This document shows, piece by piece, positions 32,859 to 42,182 of a stretch of DNA of 64,000 nucleotides. Made by a program: the position numbers and the translations under genes. The notes under the pieces were generated by a model. That model made no database searches. It saw only the letters and a list, made by a program, of their open reading frames with translations, and was not told the origin of the DNA. Numbering within the stretch: position 1 is the stretch's first letter; each line of letters opens with the position of its first letter. The stretch covers positions 1-64,000 of the forward strand of contig WRCD01000003.1 in the NCBI GenBank assembly GCA_009784185.1, written 5' to 3'. This DNA is from Bacillota bacterium. Its GTDB lineage: Bacteria > Bacillota > Clostridia > Christensenellales > UBA1242.

Positions 32859-33824
32859 TTAATTCTCCTCTATCACTTTTTTCAGCAGCGTTGGGTTGTT
32901 GAGGAGCTTTTGCAGGCCTATTGCTACGCACAGTTCGGGCTCAGCCGCCAGAACCGCCGGCACGCCAAGCCGTGAACCGAAAAACTTTTCTATGCCGTTA
33001 ATCTTAGCCGAGCCGCCGCAAAGAATGAGCCCCGATTTGACGCACTCTTCCAAAATCTCGTCAGAAACCTCAGCCAGCACGTTTTTAATTGCCGATATAA
33101 CTGTTAGGCAAAATCCTTGCACCGCGGCGTTGAGTTCGGCGGCGGAAATTTTTGTGCCGCTTGCTATACTGGTACTTATGTCGTTTTTGTATAAGCTGGA
33201 TATATCCTTTTTAATGCGCTCGGCACTCATTGTACTTACTTTCAGCCCTTTGGTGTTTGCCAGCATTTCGGCAGTCATGCTATCCATAAGCCCGCCGCCA
33301 ACGCTTATGCTGCAGCCCGATACTACCATGCCGCCGGATATTACCGCAATATCGGTTATGCCGCCCCCCAGGTTGGCTATTATTACACTTTTATCGGATT
33401 CAAGATTAAAATCCGCGCCAAGCGCCGCGGCCAAACTAGACGGTACAAACCTGACTGTGCTGATGCCCGCCATATAACTTGCGGCCTGCAAGGCATTGCG
33501 CTCCTCTGGGGCCGAGCCCAGCGGCACACTAAAAACCGCGTCAATTCTGCTTGGGGCAACTTCTGCCCACGACCTTCTTACAAAGGCTTTTAGCAGCAAA
33601 CTGCCCGCCTCGGCGTTAACCAAAACACCTTCCTGCATCGGAGCAATTATGTCTGTACCTGCCTTGGTTTTTCCAACCAGTTTTTTAGCGGCATTACCAA
33701 ACTCCACCGCCTTTTGTCCGGTTATTGCCACAACGGCCGCCTCACGCAAAACAATGCCTTTATCCGCACGAACCATTGTAATATTACTTGACCCGAAGTC
33801 AATTCCTAACTGTAGTTTTGGCAT
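32859..33824 (-). CDS. mreB: MreB-like rod-shape actin homologue (divergent)
   Basis: 321 residues with the actin-fold motifs: phosphate 1 IDFGSSNI, the MreB-typical KGIVLREAAVVAI, phosphate 2 NLGGGITDIAVI, and adenosine site LCGGSAKINGIEKF. It should polymerise under the membrane and guide cell-wall synthesis. Sequence departs from canonical MreB (usually IDLGTANT), so Mbl or MreBH is possible. mreC and mreD do not follow. Its start overlaps the end of the broken methyltransferase gene. Confidence 0.82.
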   Translation of the reverse strand: MPKLQLGIDFGSSNITMVRADKGIVLREAAVVAITGQKAVEFGNAAKKLVGKTKAGTDIIAPMQEGVLVNAEAGSLLLKAFVRRSWAEVAPSRIDAVFSVPLGSAPEERNALQAASYMAGISTVRFVPSSLAAALGADFNLESDKSVIIANLGGGITDIAVISGGMVVSGCSISVGGGLMDSMTAEMLANTKGLKVSTMSAERIKKDISSLYKNDISTSIASGTKISAAELNAAVQGFCLTVISAIKNVLAEVSDEILEECVKSGLILCGGSAKINGIEKFFGSRLGVPAVLAAEPELCVAIGLQKLLNNPTLLKKVIEEN

Positions 33825-34635
33825 TAGTCTTTGTCCTTTTTTATTTTCTTTGCGTAGATTATTGCTCTGTTGGTATTTTCACTAACTGGGTCTTGACTGT
33901 AATTTCCATACAACTTTTCAATTTCAAATCCAACCTCGCCTAACCAGTCTGTTACCTGCTGCAGCCTGACAAAATGCGTATGATTTGTCAGTGTTTTTTT
34001 AATAACACGCCCGTCCTGCATATTTATAGTTAAAACTCTTGTTTGATTGCCAGTGCGGGTGTCTGCATTGTATGTGCCTTAATTGTTTTGTATTCTCCAC
34101 TGTTGCCCATACGGTCTGTGCCGGCGTGTCTTACACTTGTCCGTGTTTTAACGCTTATGTCGCTATTATAAAAATACTTAAACGGGTCTTCGGGGCAATC
34201 AAAGTCAAGGTAAACATGACCGCCCGGCTTAAGAGAATTGTATGCTTTTGTTATAAAAAGCTTTTGAGCCTCTTTCTGGTTCATGTCTGATTCAATATTA
34301 ATCATCAGGTTTCCGGCAAGTATTACAACATCAAAATTACTGCCCCACGATTCATGTACAGCATCGCACTTGCGCCAACTAATATTTGTTAAGTCTTTTG
34401 CTTTTGGGCCAATTCGTGCAAGCATACCATCACTGAAATCAATACCCGTTGCGTTAAATCCCGCTTTGGCCAGCGGCACAAGCAGCCGGCCGCTTCCGCA
34501 CGCTACCTCTAAAACTTGTTTGTTAACTCCGCCTTCCGAAAGAATTTTAAGCATTAAATCAACATCGTAGCTTTGTGTTTCCGTTTGGTCATAAACATCA
34601 GCATACCAGTTGGAGATTATTTCTTCGTCACTCAT
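33824..34635 (-). pseudogene. SAM-dependent methyltransferase, frameshifted
   Basis: The first frame (34635 to 34030) encodes 201 residues with the class I SAM motif VLEVACGSGRLLVPLAKAG and GIDFSDGML. It ends at TAA directly after a T4 run. The next frame (34021 to 33824) carries a further 65 residues (NHTHFVRLQQVTDWLGEVGF...) that look like the rest of the same domain. Adding one T would join them in frame. It may be a decaying gene, or a sequencing error. GGAGGTG precedes the start. The substrate is unknown. Confidence 0.65.
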
Positions 34636-34674
34636 CAGTCACACACCTCCCCCGCTTCGCGGGCAATCTTCTAT

Positions 34675-34721
34675 CCACACCCCGCCCCTAATGGGGCACC
34701 CCTCTTGTAGAGGGGAATTTT
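34675..34721. repeat. REP-like half element, first of a direct pair
   Basis: CCACACCCCGCCCCTAATGG-GGCACCCCTCTTGTAGAGGGGAATTTT. A nearly identical copy begins 116 bp further on, in the same orientation. Confidence 0.8.
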
Positions 34722-34790
34722 TTATATTCTATCATTTTTGGCAGTAAAAATAAAGAAAAAGAAGCCACTAATAAGCAACTTCTTTGCTAT

Positions 34791-34838
34791 CCACACCCCG
34801 CCCCTAACGGGGCACCCCTCTTATAGAGGGGAATTTTT
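34791..34838. repeat. REP-like half element, second of a direct pair
   Basis: CCACACCCCGCCCCTAACGG-GGCACCCCTCTTATAGAGGGGAATTTT. It lies 3 bp after the stop of the Ppx/GppA gene. Confidence 0.8.
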
Positions 34839-34841
34839 AGT

Positions 34842-36353
34842 TTACAACAGTTCCAAATTCTTTCGGTATGCTCGTTTAAAGTCGTGTGCGGCCGCTGCAG
34901 CGCATTTTATTTCAAAACTTACATCTGCCTCGGTAATGGTTTTCATAATAACCGAGTCACCAAGCACATCACAAACAATATCTTTTATGTATGCGTGCTG
35001 GGTTCTGTCTAGGCCTGACGCTATCCGCACAATTGCAGCAAGCTTACGTAAAGCGTCCAGGTCCTCTTCCAGTAAAATGTCTTTATATCTCACCCATTCG
35101 CCAAGGTTAAAGTCATCGGCATTCTGACTGGCAGCAATAAACGCGCCAATAACTATGTCTCTGTGGCTGGCACCGTAAATCTGCGAGTTAAGCACAACCG
35201 AATACGCCACCTTTGTGCTTCCGTTAAAGCCAATCCGGGCCCCGCACGCGTACATATACGCCGCAATTTTAAGCGGACGCACATAATGGCGCGAGAGCTT
35301 GTGCAACACCTTTAACTGCCTGAACAGAATTAAACACAGCTCGTATATATGCCTGGTGTTTTTTCTTGGGCTTGGATAAAATGTGTTAATGGTCTCTAAA
35401 CTATACCCCAACAAATCACTGATAGGCTTTTCGTTGGTGGATGAAATTACATAGTTGTAAAGCATACCCGTACTCATGCCGTAGTCTGATATAACCAGCT
35501 CATTCATTTTGTAATTATTAACAAACGCCGATACCATACTGAGCCCCGCAAGCAGTTCGTACGCATTAGTGCTTGTGCCTTTCAGCTTGGTCTCTTTATC
35601 CATTTCAAGCGCTTTTACGGCACCAAAAACATTGTTTATATCCGCACTGTTCATCCTATAGTTGTTAGCCAGGTCAAGCGGATATTTTTTGCCTTTCCGG
35701 CTTAATTTGCCCAAAGAGGCAAACGTTTTGCCTACTCCAACAAACTTAAATTCGTCTTCAATAGTTTTCAGCCAAGACAGACCTGCAAGCTGCTTAGCAA
35801 AAAACTCGGTCATTATTTTGCTTTGCGCCTCTGTGTTTGAACCATTTTCTAAAAACAACTCACTTAGGGTACCCGTTCCAAACGGAATAATCTCCTGCTG
35901 CAAAATATTTCTCCGGCTGTATTGAATCAACTGAGTGGTGTTTTCGTCTATGTAAACTATAACTGCCTTAGGCACATCAAGCGTGTTTATAACACCCGTG
36001 TAAATTGCCGAACCCTCTTCCTGCGGCGAAAGCACTCTAAATTTAAAGCCCGACACCATTTCCAGCTCCTCAATAAAGCTGCGCTGATTTTTAGCCTCCC
36101 TAACCGAATATGTAGCGTACGCAGTGGTACGTGTTACTCCTTCACTGTCGCATAGCTTACGAAACATTTTGAGCACGGTTATGGCCTCGGCTATCTGAGT
36201 GGGCTTTATAAACCCGTCCCGCTCTAAATCTCTGCCAATTTTCAGCGGCTCGCTAATCTCATCATACACAACAAAAGATTGCTCCATAACCGCATGAGCC
36301 AAAATAAGTTTTACATTATTAATTCCAAGTTCAATAAGAGCAACTTTTTCCAA
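34842..36353 (-). CDS. Ppx/GppA-family phosphatase
   Basis: 503 residues. The N-terminal half has the actin-like Ppx/GppA fold (IELGINNVKLILA, ATYSVREAKN, YIDENTTQLIQYS as the phosphate-2 equivalent, PFGTGTLSELF). The C-terminal half is a helical HD-like domain. The family hydrolyses polyphosphate or the guanosine pentaphosphate alarmone. Several Ppx positions are diverged (ELG and DENT instead of DIGS and DIGGGS), so activity is uncertain. The start is TTG after AAGGAAAC. Confidence 0.78.
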   Translation of the reverse strand: MEKVALIELGINNVKLILAHAVMEQSFVVYDEISEPLKIGRDLERDGFIKPTQIAEAITVLKMFRKLCDSEGVTRTTAYATYSVREAKNQRSFIEELEMVSGFKFRVLSPQEEGSAIYTGVINTLDVPKAVIVYIDENTTQLIQYSRRNILQQEIIPFGTGTLSELFLENGSNTEAQSKIMTEFFAKQLAGLSWLKTIEDEFKFVGVGKTFASLGKLSRKGKKYPLDLANNYRMNSADINNVFGAVKALEMDKETKLKGTSTNAYELLAGLSMVSAFVNNYKMNELVISDYGMSTGMLYNYVISSTNEKPISDLLGYSLETINTFYPSPRKNTRHIYELCLILFRQLKVLHKLSRHYVRPLKIAAYMYACGARIGFNGSTKVAYSVVLNSQIYGASHRDIVIGAFIAASQNADDFNLGEWVRYKDILLEEDLDALRKLAAIVRIASGLDRTQHAYIKDIVCDVLGDSVIMKTITEADVSFEIKCAAAAAHDFKRAYRKNLELL

Positions 36354-36375
36354 GATTTTTGTTTCCTTTTATAAT

Positions 36376-36428
36376 AATTCCCCTTTGCTCGCGAAGGGGT
36401 GGCAGGCGTTTAGCCTTGCCGGGGTAGC
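36376..36428. repeat. REP-like half element
   Basis: AATTCCCCTTTGCTCGCGAAGG-GGTGGCAGGC...GCCTTGCCGGGGTAGC, family A, between the ferredoxin gene and the Ppx/GppA gene. Confidence 0.75.
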
Positions 36429-36448
36429 AGACGTTGGCGCAGATGCCG

Positions 36449-36637
36449 TTACTTTCTGTTTTTTGCTACATCGCTTATGTCAATTGCGTTTGTCGGACAC
36501 ATCCCCACACATATTCCGCATTCAATACAGATGTTAGGGTCAATTTGAGCTTTGCCGTCTTTATCGTAGCTGATTGCGTTTACCGGACAGGCACTTAGGC
36601 AGACTCCGCACGCAGTACAAAGATTTTTATCTATCAT
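36449..36637 (-). CDS. 2[4Fe-4S] ferredoxin
   Basis: 62 residues with two CxxCxxCxxxCP motifs (CTACGVCLSACP and CIECGICVGMCP), the clostridial-type ferredoxin that carries electrons at low potential. This fits an anaerobic lifestyle. The ATG at 36637 follows GAGGGGAGAAG; an upstream frame extension is unsupported. Confidence 0.93.
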   Translation of the reverse strand: MIDKNLCTACGVCLSACPVNAISYDKDGKAQIDPNICIECGICVGMCPTNAIDISDVAKNRK

Positions 36638-36703
36638 AAAACTTCTCCCCTCTCTCAAGATACCCTTGTTTACCATTATTTACGGCTATTGTCAATAGGT
36701 TAT

Positions 36704-37117
36704 TTAAATATTCTTGTAATTTTTTAGTGTTTTTTGTTTTTTGCTTTTCCCGGCTGAATTAATAATTGCAGCAATTAAAAGAGAAGCGCCTACAACCAGC
36801 AAAAAAATACCGAAATAAAGCTTCAGATTTTTTTCATTAATATCCGCCGCCAAAAACCCCGCACCAACAGCAACTCCAATTGCAGGAATTACAGTCAGCG
36901 CAAATGCCTTAAAATCTATAAGCTTGTTTTTAATATGAATAAACAGCACTATGATGCACATCGGTATAAAAACAATCAGGTTGGTGCTCTGCGCCATATG
37001 CTGGCTGATACCCAACATTAACGTAAGAATAGGTATCAACAGAGTCCCGCCGCCCATTCCCATTCCGCCAAGCAGCCCGCCGGCAAGCCCGGCTAAGATA
37101 AACCATAACCATTCCAT
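36704..37117 (-). CDS. Half-size TSUP (TauE/SafE) family membrane protein, downstream half
   Basis: 137 residues with four membrane helices and the GLAGGLLGGMGMGGGTLLIP motif typical of the TauE/SafE anion/sulfite exporter repeat. Full-length members have two such halves in one chain; here each half is its own gene. The ATG is preceded by ACGGAGTG, which belongs to a family C repeat. It probably pairs with the product of 37155-37532. Confidence 0.82.
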   Translation of the reverse strand: MEWLWFILAGLAGGLLGGMGMGGGTLLIPILTLMLGISQHMAQSTNLIVFIPMCIIVLFIHIKNKLIDFKAFALTVIPAIGVAVGAGFLAADINEKNLKLYFGIFLLVVGASLLIAAIINSAGKSKKQKTLKNYKNI

Positions 37118-37119
37118 AA

Positions 37120-37157
37120 TTCACTCCGTTCAATTATTGGTCGCTTCGCTCCAATTA
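37120..37157. repeat. Family C repeat between the two TSUP halves
   Basis: AATTCACTCCGTTCAATTATTGG-TCGCTTCGCTCCAATT. On the minus strand it contributes the GGAG ribosome-binding site of the downstream half. Confidence 0.65.
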
Positions 37158-37532
37158 AAAAAACACAATACGAATTCCTGCTGCTATTACTACCAATGCA
37201 AACAGGTATTGGGTAACAAGCACATTAAGTTTTTTAAGTAAAACCGCCCCTATTATGCCGCCTGCAATGCACCCGGCCAGCACATAAAGCATTGTATTTA
37301 GGTCAAAAAATCCTTTTGTTATATAAATAATTCCGCTGGCAATACTAACCGGTAATATAACCAGCATTGCCGTTGCGTGCGCGCGCTTTGTGGAAAGGCC
37401 AATAAGAAGAAGCAGCGGCACACAAATCATTCCGCCGCCGCCTCCAAAAAAGCCGTTTGCAAAACCGATTAGTATACCTGCGCCCAAAGAAAGCGCAACT
37501 GTTTTAAAGGTTGTTTTCCGGGACTCTTCCAT
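37155..37532 (-). CDS. Half-size TSUP (TauE/SafE) family membrane protein, upstream half
   Basis: 125 residues with four hydrophobic segments and GFANGFFGGGGGMICVPLLL, the N-half repeat of TauE/SafE transporters. With the next gene it makes up the usual eight-helix protein. Whether the two evolved by splitting or stayed as separate subunits cannot be told. The substrate is unknown; family members export sulfite, sulfoacetate or similar anions. Confidence 0.82.
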   Translation of the reverse strand: MEESRKTTFKTVALSLGAGILIGFANGFFGGGGGMICVPLLLLIGLSTKRAHATAMLVILPVSIASGIIYITKGFFDLNTMLYVLAGCIAGGIIGAVLLKKLNVLVTQYLFALVVIAAGIRIVFF

Positions 37533-37575
37533 ATTGATATATTCTCTAAAAATAAACTATTAATACCAAAATGAT

Positions 37576-37604
37576 TTGCAAATTGGCTAGATATGTATTA
37601 TAAT
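37576..37604 (+). promoter_or_regulatory. Promoter of the 1128-aa surface protein gene
   Basis: TTGCAA (37576-37581), 17 nt, TATAAT (37599-37604). Transcription would start about 35 nt before the ATG at 37646; AAAGGA lies 12 nt before it. Confidence 0.7.
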
Positions 37605-37645
37605 ATAAAAGTTAATTACTTGACATAAAAGGACTATTTTACCGA

Positions 37646-40600
37646 ATGACTAAATCAAAAACCAAACTAGTTAGAAACTTATTAATAAGCGTAGCTCTCG
37701 TGTTCTGTTTCGCGCTGCTTCAAAACGGTGTTTTGTTTCAGTTTGCGGGCTACAATCAATACAGCGAAAGAAACATAGTTTCTGCGGCTTATGAAAATGA
37801 TATTACAAGCGCACTGTCAAACAATAACTTTGCCAATTTCGGCTATAGCTCAACCTTTCCGTATAGCCCAAACAACTGGACAGCAAGCAACACCGGGGCA
37901 TCACTGGATTATCTTAAGCATGGCGTTGTTGATATGTCCAGGTCGGTTTTCGACACAAAACATACCGAATACGGTCTGCTGGCAAGCGACCATGCCAACC
38001 TGCCGGTTACAACCGATAATTTCTGCCTTATGATTAATGCGGGAACCGCTGCCGTTTCTTTTGGTTATACCACCAACTCAAGCGTAGCCTTAAGTGCAAA
38101 CTCATATTACAGGGTCTCTGTCTGGGTGCGCACTTCGGCCAGCGGCAGAGCTTCGGTTTATCTTATGGGCAACGCCTTTAACGACCTTGTGTCCGCCCGG
38201 CTGGAGTCCCGGAATACGGGCACCAACTGGGTAAACCACACCTTTATGATTGCTACAAGCGCTTTCTCTGCCGAAAACTTCAGCCTGGGGCTATGGCTTG
38301 GGATTAAAGGCGGCACCGGCAGCCAGGGCTTTGCAATGTTTGATGCTGTAAGAATTGCTCAGATTTCCGAAAGCACTTTTGCTGCGGCCAACGAGTCGAA
38401 CGTACTTAGCAAGGTTGACCTGCGCACTGCACCGGTTCTGGCCGGACAAGACGGTTTTGTAACAAACGGTGACTTTAAAGCAGGCAGTTCCGGCTGGACG
38501 CCTATAACTACAAATCCACCTCACCAATTTGCCGGCAACCCGGCTTATTCTGCATACAACGGTGTAATTAACGTAGCATCGTATTCCTCAAATACAGCCG
38601 GCACTCCGGATTATAGCGGCCCCGGCACAAACTTCAGGTCCGGTCACGAATTTGCATGGTTAATAAACAACAGAATGCCCACCACAGTTGGGGTTAAATC
38701 TGCTGATATCTTAATTAAACAACACGGAATTTACCGCCTTAGCGTATTTGTTAAGTCGGGCGAACTAACCGGCTCGGCTGCCGGAATCAAGCTTAGCGGC
38801 AAAGTCAGCGGCAGCGATGATGAACAGACATTCAGTTCTGAATTTACCGGCATCAGAGCCGGCTCCTCAACCGTTAATGCTACAAACGGCTGGACGGAAT
38901 ATGTGTTTTATGTTGTTGGAAACCCATTTGCAGACAGCAATGTTAATCTGGAATTCTGGCTGGGCTCATCGGATGTAAGTACGGCTACCGGTCATGTGTT
39001 TTTCAGCACCGTATCAACCCAGCGGGTATCCCACACACAAATGAAAGACGGCACAAGCCGTGACACAAACAACCGCACATTGAATATGTTTAACTCAACA
39101 AGCGAAAATTTTACAAACGGATACTTTAACTTTGTCAACAACCAAAACAATAGTATAAGTTATCCGCTGCTGCCGGCCAGCTGGACACACGACACAGACA
39201 ATGTTACTCAGTTGAACCAGATTAAAAGCGGAGTTATAAATACTAATGCGGCGCATTTTGAAGCCAATAAAGCAAACGGTAACTACCCTGCCAACCTAAC
39301 AAATCCGGGCAGGACTCCGATTCAGAGCGACACCTCGGTTAATGCCAGCAACAATGCGTTGCTGATTGGTAACCTTAACCCGCAGGCACAAAGTTTTGCC
39401 AGTTCGTCCGGCGGGCTGTCCGCAAACGAACATAAACTGGTAAGTGTTATGCTGCGCACCCAGCTGTCTAATTCCTCCGACGGTGCCTATATTCAGGTTA
39501 AGACCGATACGGGTATGATAATAACCGAGTTCCACAACATAAGTTCAAACGCATATTGGACCACGTATAACATATACGTGAGGGGAAATCTGTTTACCAA
39601 CAACCTTTTACTGACACTCGGGCTGGGAACTGCTGCTAAACCGGTTATGGGGTATGCTTTTTTTGACAACGCTACCATTGAGACTATAACTGCCGCCGAG
39701 TACCAGGCCGCCAATACGGGTAAAATTACATCATTAACTTCATGCACCGTAACCGCAAAGGCCGACTTCCAAAGCGGAAGCCTGTCGTTTAGTTCCGGCA
39801 TCGCAGACCCGTTAACCGGTCTGTTTGCATCAACTTCATATTCCGGTGAATTCCATGCCTCAAACGGAAGCCAGGTTACTCCGGCAAACGGTGTATTAGA
39901 CACCGCGGCAACCACTCACCCGGATTATCAGAAAGTGGGCGTGCCTGCGGTTACAAACGACCCCAGGGTGCTTATGATAAGCAGTGCAAACGATGTTTAT
40001 TTCTCTTACACCAGCAATACCAGCTATTCGTTAAGTGCCAATTCATATTACAGGCTTTCGGTCTGGGTCAGAACCGTTGGTGTGCGCCAATTGCATGATG
40101 ACAGTTTCAGTTATGACGAAGACGGAAACAAACTTACAACCTGGGGAGCAAGCATATCTGTTTTGGGAATCGATCAGATGTTTACAGCCATCGACACAAA
40201 AGATTATACCCATGAATTCCACAACAACAATCCGTGGGCAGAAAATGAATTTAAAGAATATGTATTTTTAATTAGTACTACCGAGTCTGTTAATGCTAAA
40301 ATCATGCTGGCATTAGGCAGCAGCAACGGACTCACTACGGGAATGGTGTTTTTTAGCAGCGTTGCCTTAACCAGTATGTCCGAACTGGAAATGTTAAATG
40401 CGCTTAGCGGCTACGGTGACAATCTGCCGGATAATGTTATTCATATTGCAAACACCGACACAAAAGACTCACCGGACACCGGACCAACCGACCCTATTCC
40501 GTTTGACTGGCTGTTACTTCCAACAATAATCTTTGGTGTAGCTTTAATAGTTGCAATTGCCGGATATGCTGTACGAAGGTTGTCCAAATTGCGTAAAAAC

Positions 40601-41032
40601 AGGACGTACGTAAGCACAAAGTACGACAGAGCCCAAACCCTGCTTAAAGATGTTGAACGCAGGGATATGCGTGCAACCATTGAGCATAAACTAAAACTTC
40701 TGCGCCGTGATTTAACAGACTCTAAAGATTATCTATTGCAGGAAGAGGCGGAATACTTCAGACAGATGGAGGCTTACAACACCGCTAAGGAGATTGCAAA
40801 ATCCGACCCGGAAATTACTCTTGAAAAGCTGGAAGACAAATACGTTAAATTTGATAAATACAAGCTTCAGCTGGAAGACAAGATTGCAGGAATTACCGAC
40901 GACATTGCCGCGTTAGAGTATGAGCGCGACAGATTGAAGCGCGAAACAGATAAGGCAATTAAGCATGCTGCAGAAATTGAAAAACCGCAAACAGTAAAAA
41001 AGAAACCGACTTACCCGGCTAAGAAAAAATAA
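37646..41032 (+). CDS. Large surface protein with repeated beta modules, membrane anchor and cytoplasmic coiled coil
   Basis: 1128 residues. A signal peptide or anchor lies at about 10-32. The exterior part consists of four or more similar modules of about 200 residues, each with a lectin-like core (SANSYYRVSVWVRT, SLGLWLG, GFAMFDAVRI). These look like carbohydrate-binding-type jelly rolls. A membrane helix (about 955-980) is followed by a 145-residue charged coiled coil and a Lys/Pro tail inside the cell. The combination suggests a link between an extracellular ligand and the cytoplasm. A promoter and terminator make it an independent unit. Function unknown. Confidence 0.75.
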   Translation: MTKSKTKLVRNLLISVALVFCFALLQNGVLFQFAGYNQYSERNIVSAAYENDITSALSNNNFANFGYSSTFPYSPNNWTASNTGASLDYLKHGVVDMSRSVFDTKHTEYGLLASDHANLPVTTDNFCLMINAGTAAVSFGYTTNSSVALSANSYYRVSVWVRTSASGRASVYLMGNAFNDLVSARLESRNTGTNWVNHTFMIATSAFSAENFSLGLWLGIKGGTGSQGFAMFDAVRIAQISESTFAAANESNVLSKVDLRTAPVLAGQDGFVTNGDFKAGSSGWTPITTNPPHQFAGNPAYSAYNGVINVASYSSNTAGTPDYSGPGTNFRSGHEFAWLINNRMPTTVGVKSADILIKQHGIYRLSVFVKSGELTGSAAGIKLSGKVSGSDDEQTFSSEFTGIRAGSSTVNATNGWTEYVFYVVGNPFADSNVNLEFWLGSSDVSTATGHVFFSTVSTQRVSHTQMKDGTSRDTNNRTLNMFNSTSENFTNGYFNFVNNQNNSISYPLLPASWTHDTDNVTQLNQIKSGVINTNAAHFEANKANGNYPANLTNPGRTPIQSDTSVNASNNALLIGNLNPQAQSFASSSGGLSANEHKLVSVMLRTQLSNSSDGAYIQVKTDTGMIITEFHNISSNAYWTTYNIYVRGNLFTNNLLLTLGLGTAAKPVMGYAFFDNATIETITAAEYQAANTGKITSLTSCTVTAKADFQSGSLSFSSGIADPLTGLFASTSYSGEFHASNGSQVTPANGVLDTAATTHPDYQKVGVPAVTNDPRVLMISSANDVYFSYTSNTSYSLSANSYYRLSVWVRTVGVRQLHDDSFSYDEDGNKLTTWGASISVLGIDQMFTAIDTKDYTHEFHNNNPWAENEFKEYVFLISTTESVNAKIMLALGSSNGLTTGMVFFSSVALTSMSELEMLNALSGYGDNLPDNVIHIANTDTKDSPDTGPTDPIPFDWLLLPTIIFGVALIVAIAGYAVRRLSKLRKNRTYVSTKYDRAQTLLKDVERRDMRATIEHKLKLLRRDLTDSKDYLLQEEAEYFRQMEAYNTAKEIAKSDPEITLEKLEDKYVKFDKYKLQLEDKIAGITDDIAALEYERDRLKRETDKAIKHAAEIEKPQTVKKKPTYPAKKK

Positions 41033-41053
41033 CAGGCGCTGCCTGTTATTTTT
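41026..41053. terminator. Bidirectional terminator
   Basis: AAAAATAACAGGC-GCT-GCCTGTTATTTTTTT between convergent genes. The same ACAGGC/GCCTGT stem occurs in the terminator at 9979-10006. Confidence 0.85.
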
Positions 41054-42176
41054 TTAATTGTTTAATATAACATCTTCTTCTTCTGTGGCGTCTTGTTTCG
41101 TAATTTCCAAACAATGCGTGCATCTTGTAATTGGTTTCCATCTGCGGATTACTTTCGCCGAACTTCAGGTTGGGGTTTTTAATTAGTCTGCTAGTCATAT
41201 TATTAAATATAATTGCAGGCGCACCGCTGTTTGCATACTCAGGCACAACTCCTATTAAACAAAAATCTATTCTATTGTGGTTTTTTAAGGCGTGTAATAT
41301 TCTAAACGCCCCAAGCGGAAACAATTTACCGCGGCTTTTCTGCACGGCTTTTGCAATTGAGGGAACGGCCAGCCCGAATGCAACAACCTTGTCGTCTTTA
41401 TCAATCAGTACCGAAATATAGTCGATGTTCAGCACAAGTTTAAATTGGCTTATTATCCCCTTACGGGCCTTTTCCGACAGCGGAATTGCACCATATATGT
41501 TTTCATACGCTTTATCCAGAACATCTAAAATCTGACTGCCGTACCGTTTTATCAACTGCCCTTTGCTCAGCCCCTGAACTTCCCGCAGCCCTGTACGCTT
41601 CATAACCGCCTGAGACAGGCGTTGGTGACGCTCGGGCACCTTATCGGGGACCTTAATTTCATATTCTATCCAGTCATTGTCTTTAACAAAATCCAGCCGT
41701 TCAAAATGCTTCTGGTAATATTCAAAGTTGTAATATGTTTCAAAGGTAGACAACTCATTAAAGCCTTCAATCAACAGCCCTTCTTTATCAAGGTCATTAA
41801 ATCCAAGCGGCCCGTAAATGGTGTCCATGCCTTGTGATATACCCCAGTCACTTACTGCCTGAATCAGCTTTTCAGACACCTCGGTGTCATCTATAAAATC
41901 TATGCGGGTCAGGCGCACGCGTTTTTCGTTAAACTTTTTATTTGCCGGGTGCAAAATAATGCCCCCCGCCCTGCCGGCCAGCTTTCCGTCCTTGTACGCT
42001 AAAAACAGTTTAACGTCCGCCTGGTCCAGATACGGACTTTTTTTGGGCGTAAAAATATTCAGCTCATCACCAAAAAGCGACGGCACATAATACTTGTTAT
42101 CTTTGTATAAATCCACCGGAAATTGTATGTATTCCTTCAGCTCTTTTCCGGAGCCTACCTCTTTTATTGTAACCAT
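41046..42176 (-). CDS. GNAT-like N-acetyltransferase family protein
   Basis: 376 residues. The pattern (DLYKDNKYYVPSL, FLAYKDGKLAGRAGGI, GMDTIYGPLGFNDLDKEG, FCLIGVVPEY) matches a family of uncharacterised double-GNAT proteins found in many anaerobes. The substrate is unknown. The C-terminus ends in a run of Arg/His (RRHRRRR). No Shine-Dalgarno is seen, but TAAAAT lies 6 nt before the ATG, so the mRNA is probably leaderless. Confidence 0.72.
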   Translation of the reverse strand: MVTIKEVGSGKELKEYIQFPVDLYKDNKYYVPSLFGDELNIFTPKKSPYLDQADVKLFLAYKDGKLAGRAGGIILHPANKKFNEKRVRLTRIDFIDDTEVSEKLIQAVSDWGISQGMDTIYGPLGFNDLDKEGLLIEGFNELSTFETYYNFEYYQKHFERLDFVKDNDWIEYEIKVPDKVPERHQRLSQAVMKRTGLREVQGLSKGQLIKRYGSQILDVLDKAYENIYGAIPLSEKARKGIISQFKLVLNIDYISVLIDKDDKVVAFGLAVPSIAKAVQKSRGKLFPLGAFRILHALKNHNRIDFCLIGVVPEYANSGAPAIIFNNMTSRLIKNPNLKFGESNPQMETNYKMHALFGNYETRRHRRRRCYIKQLKK

Positions 42177-42182
42177 AACAAG

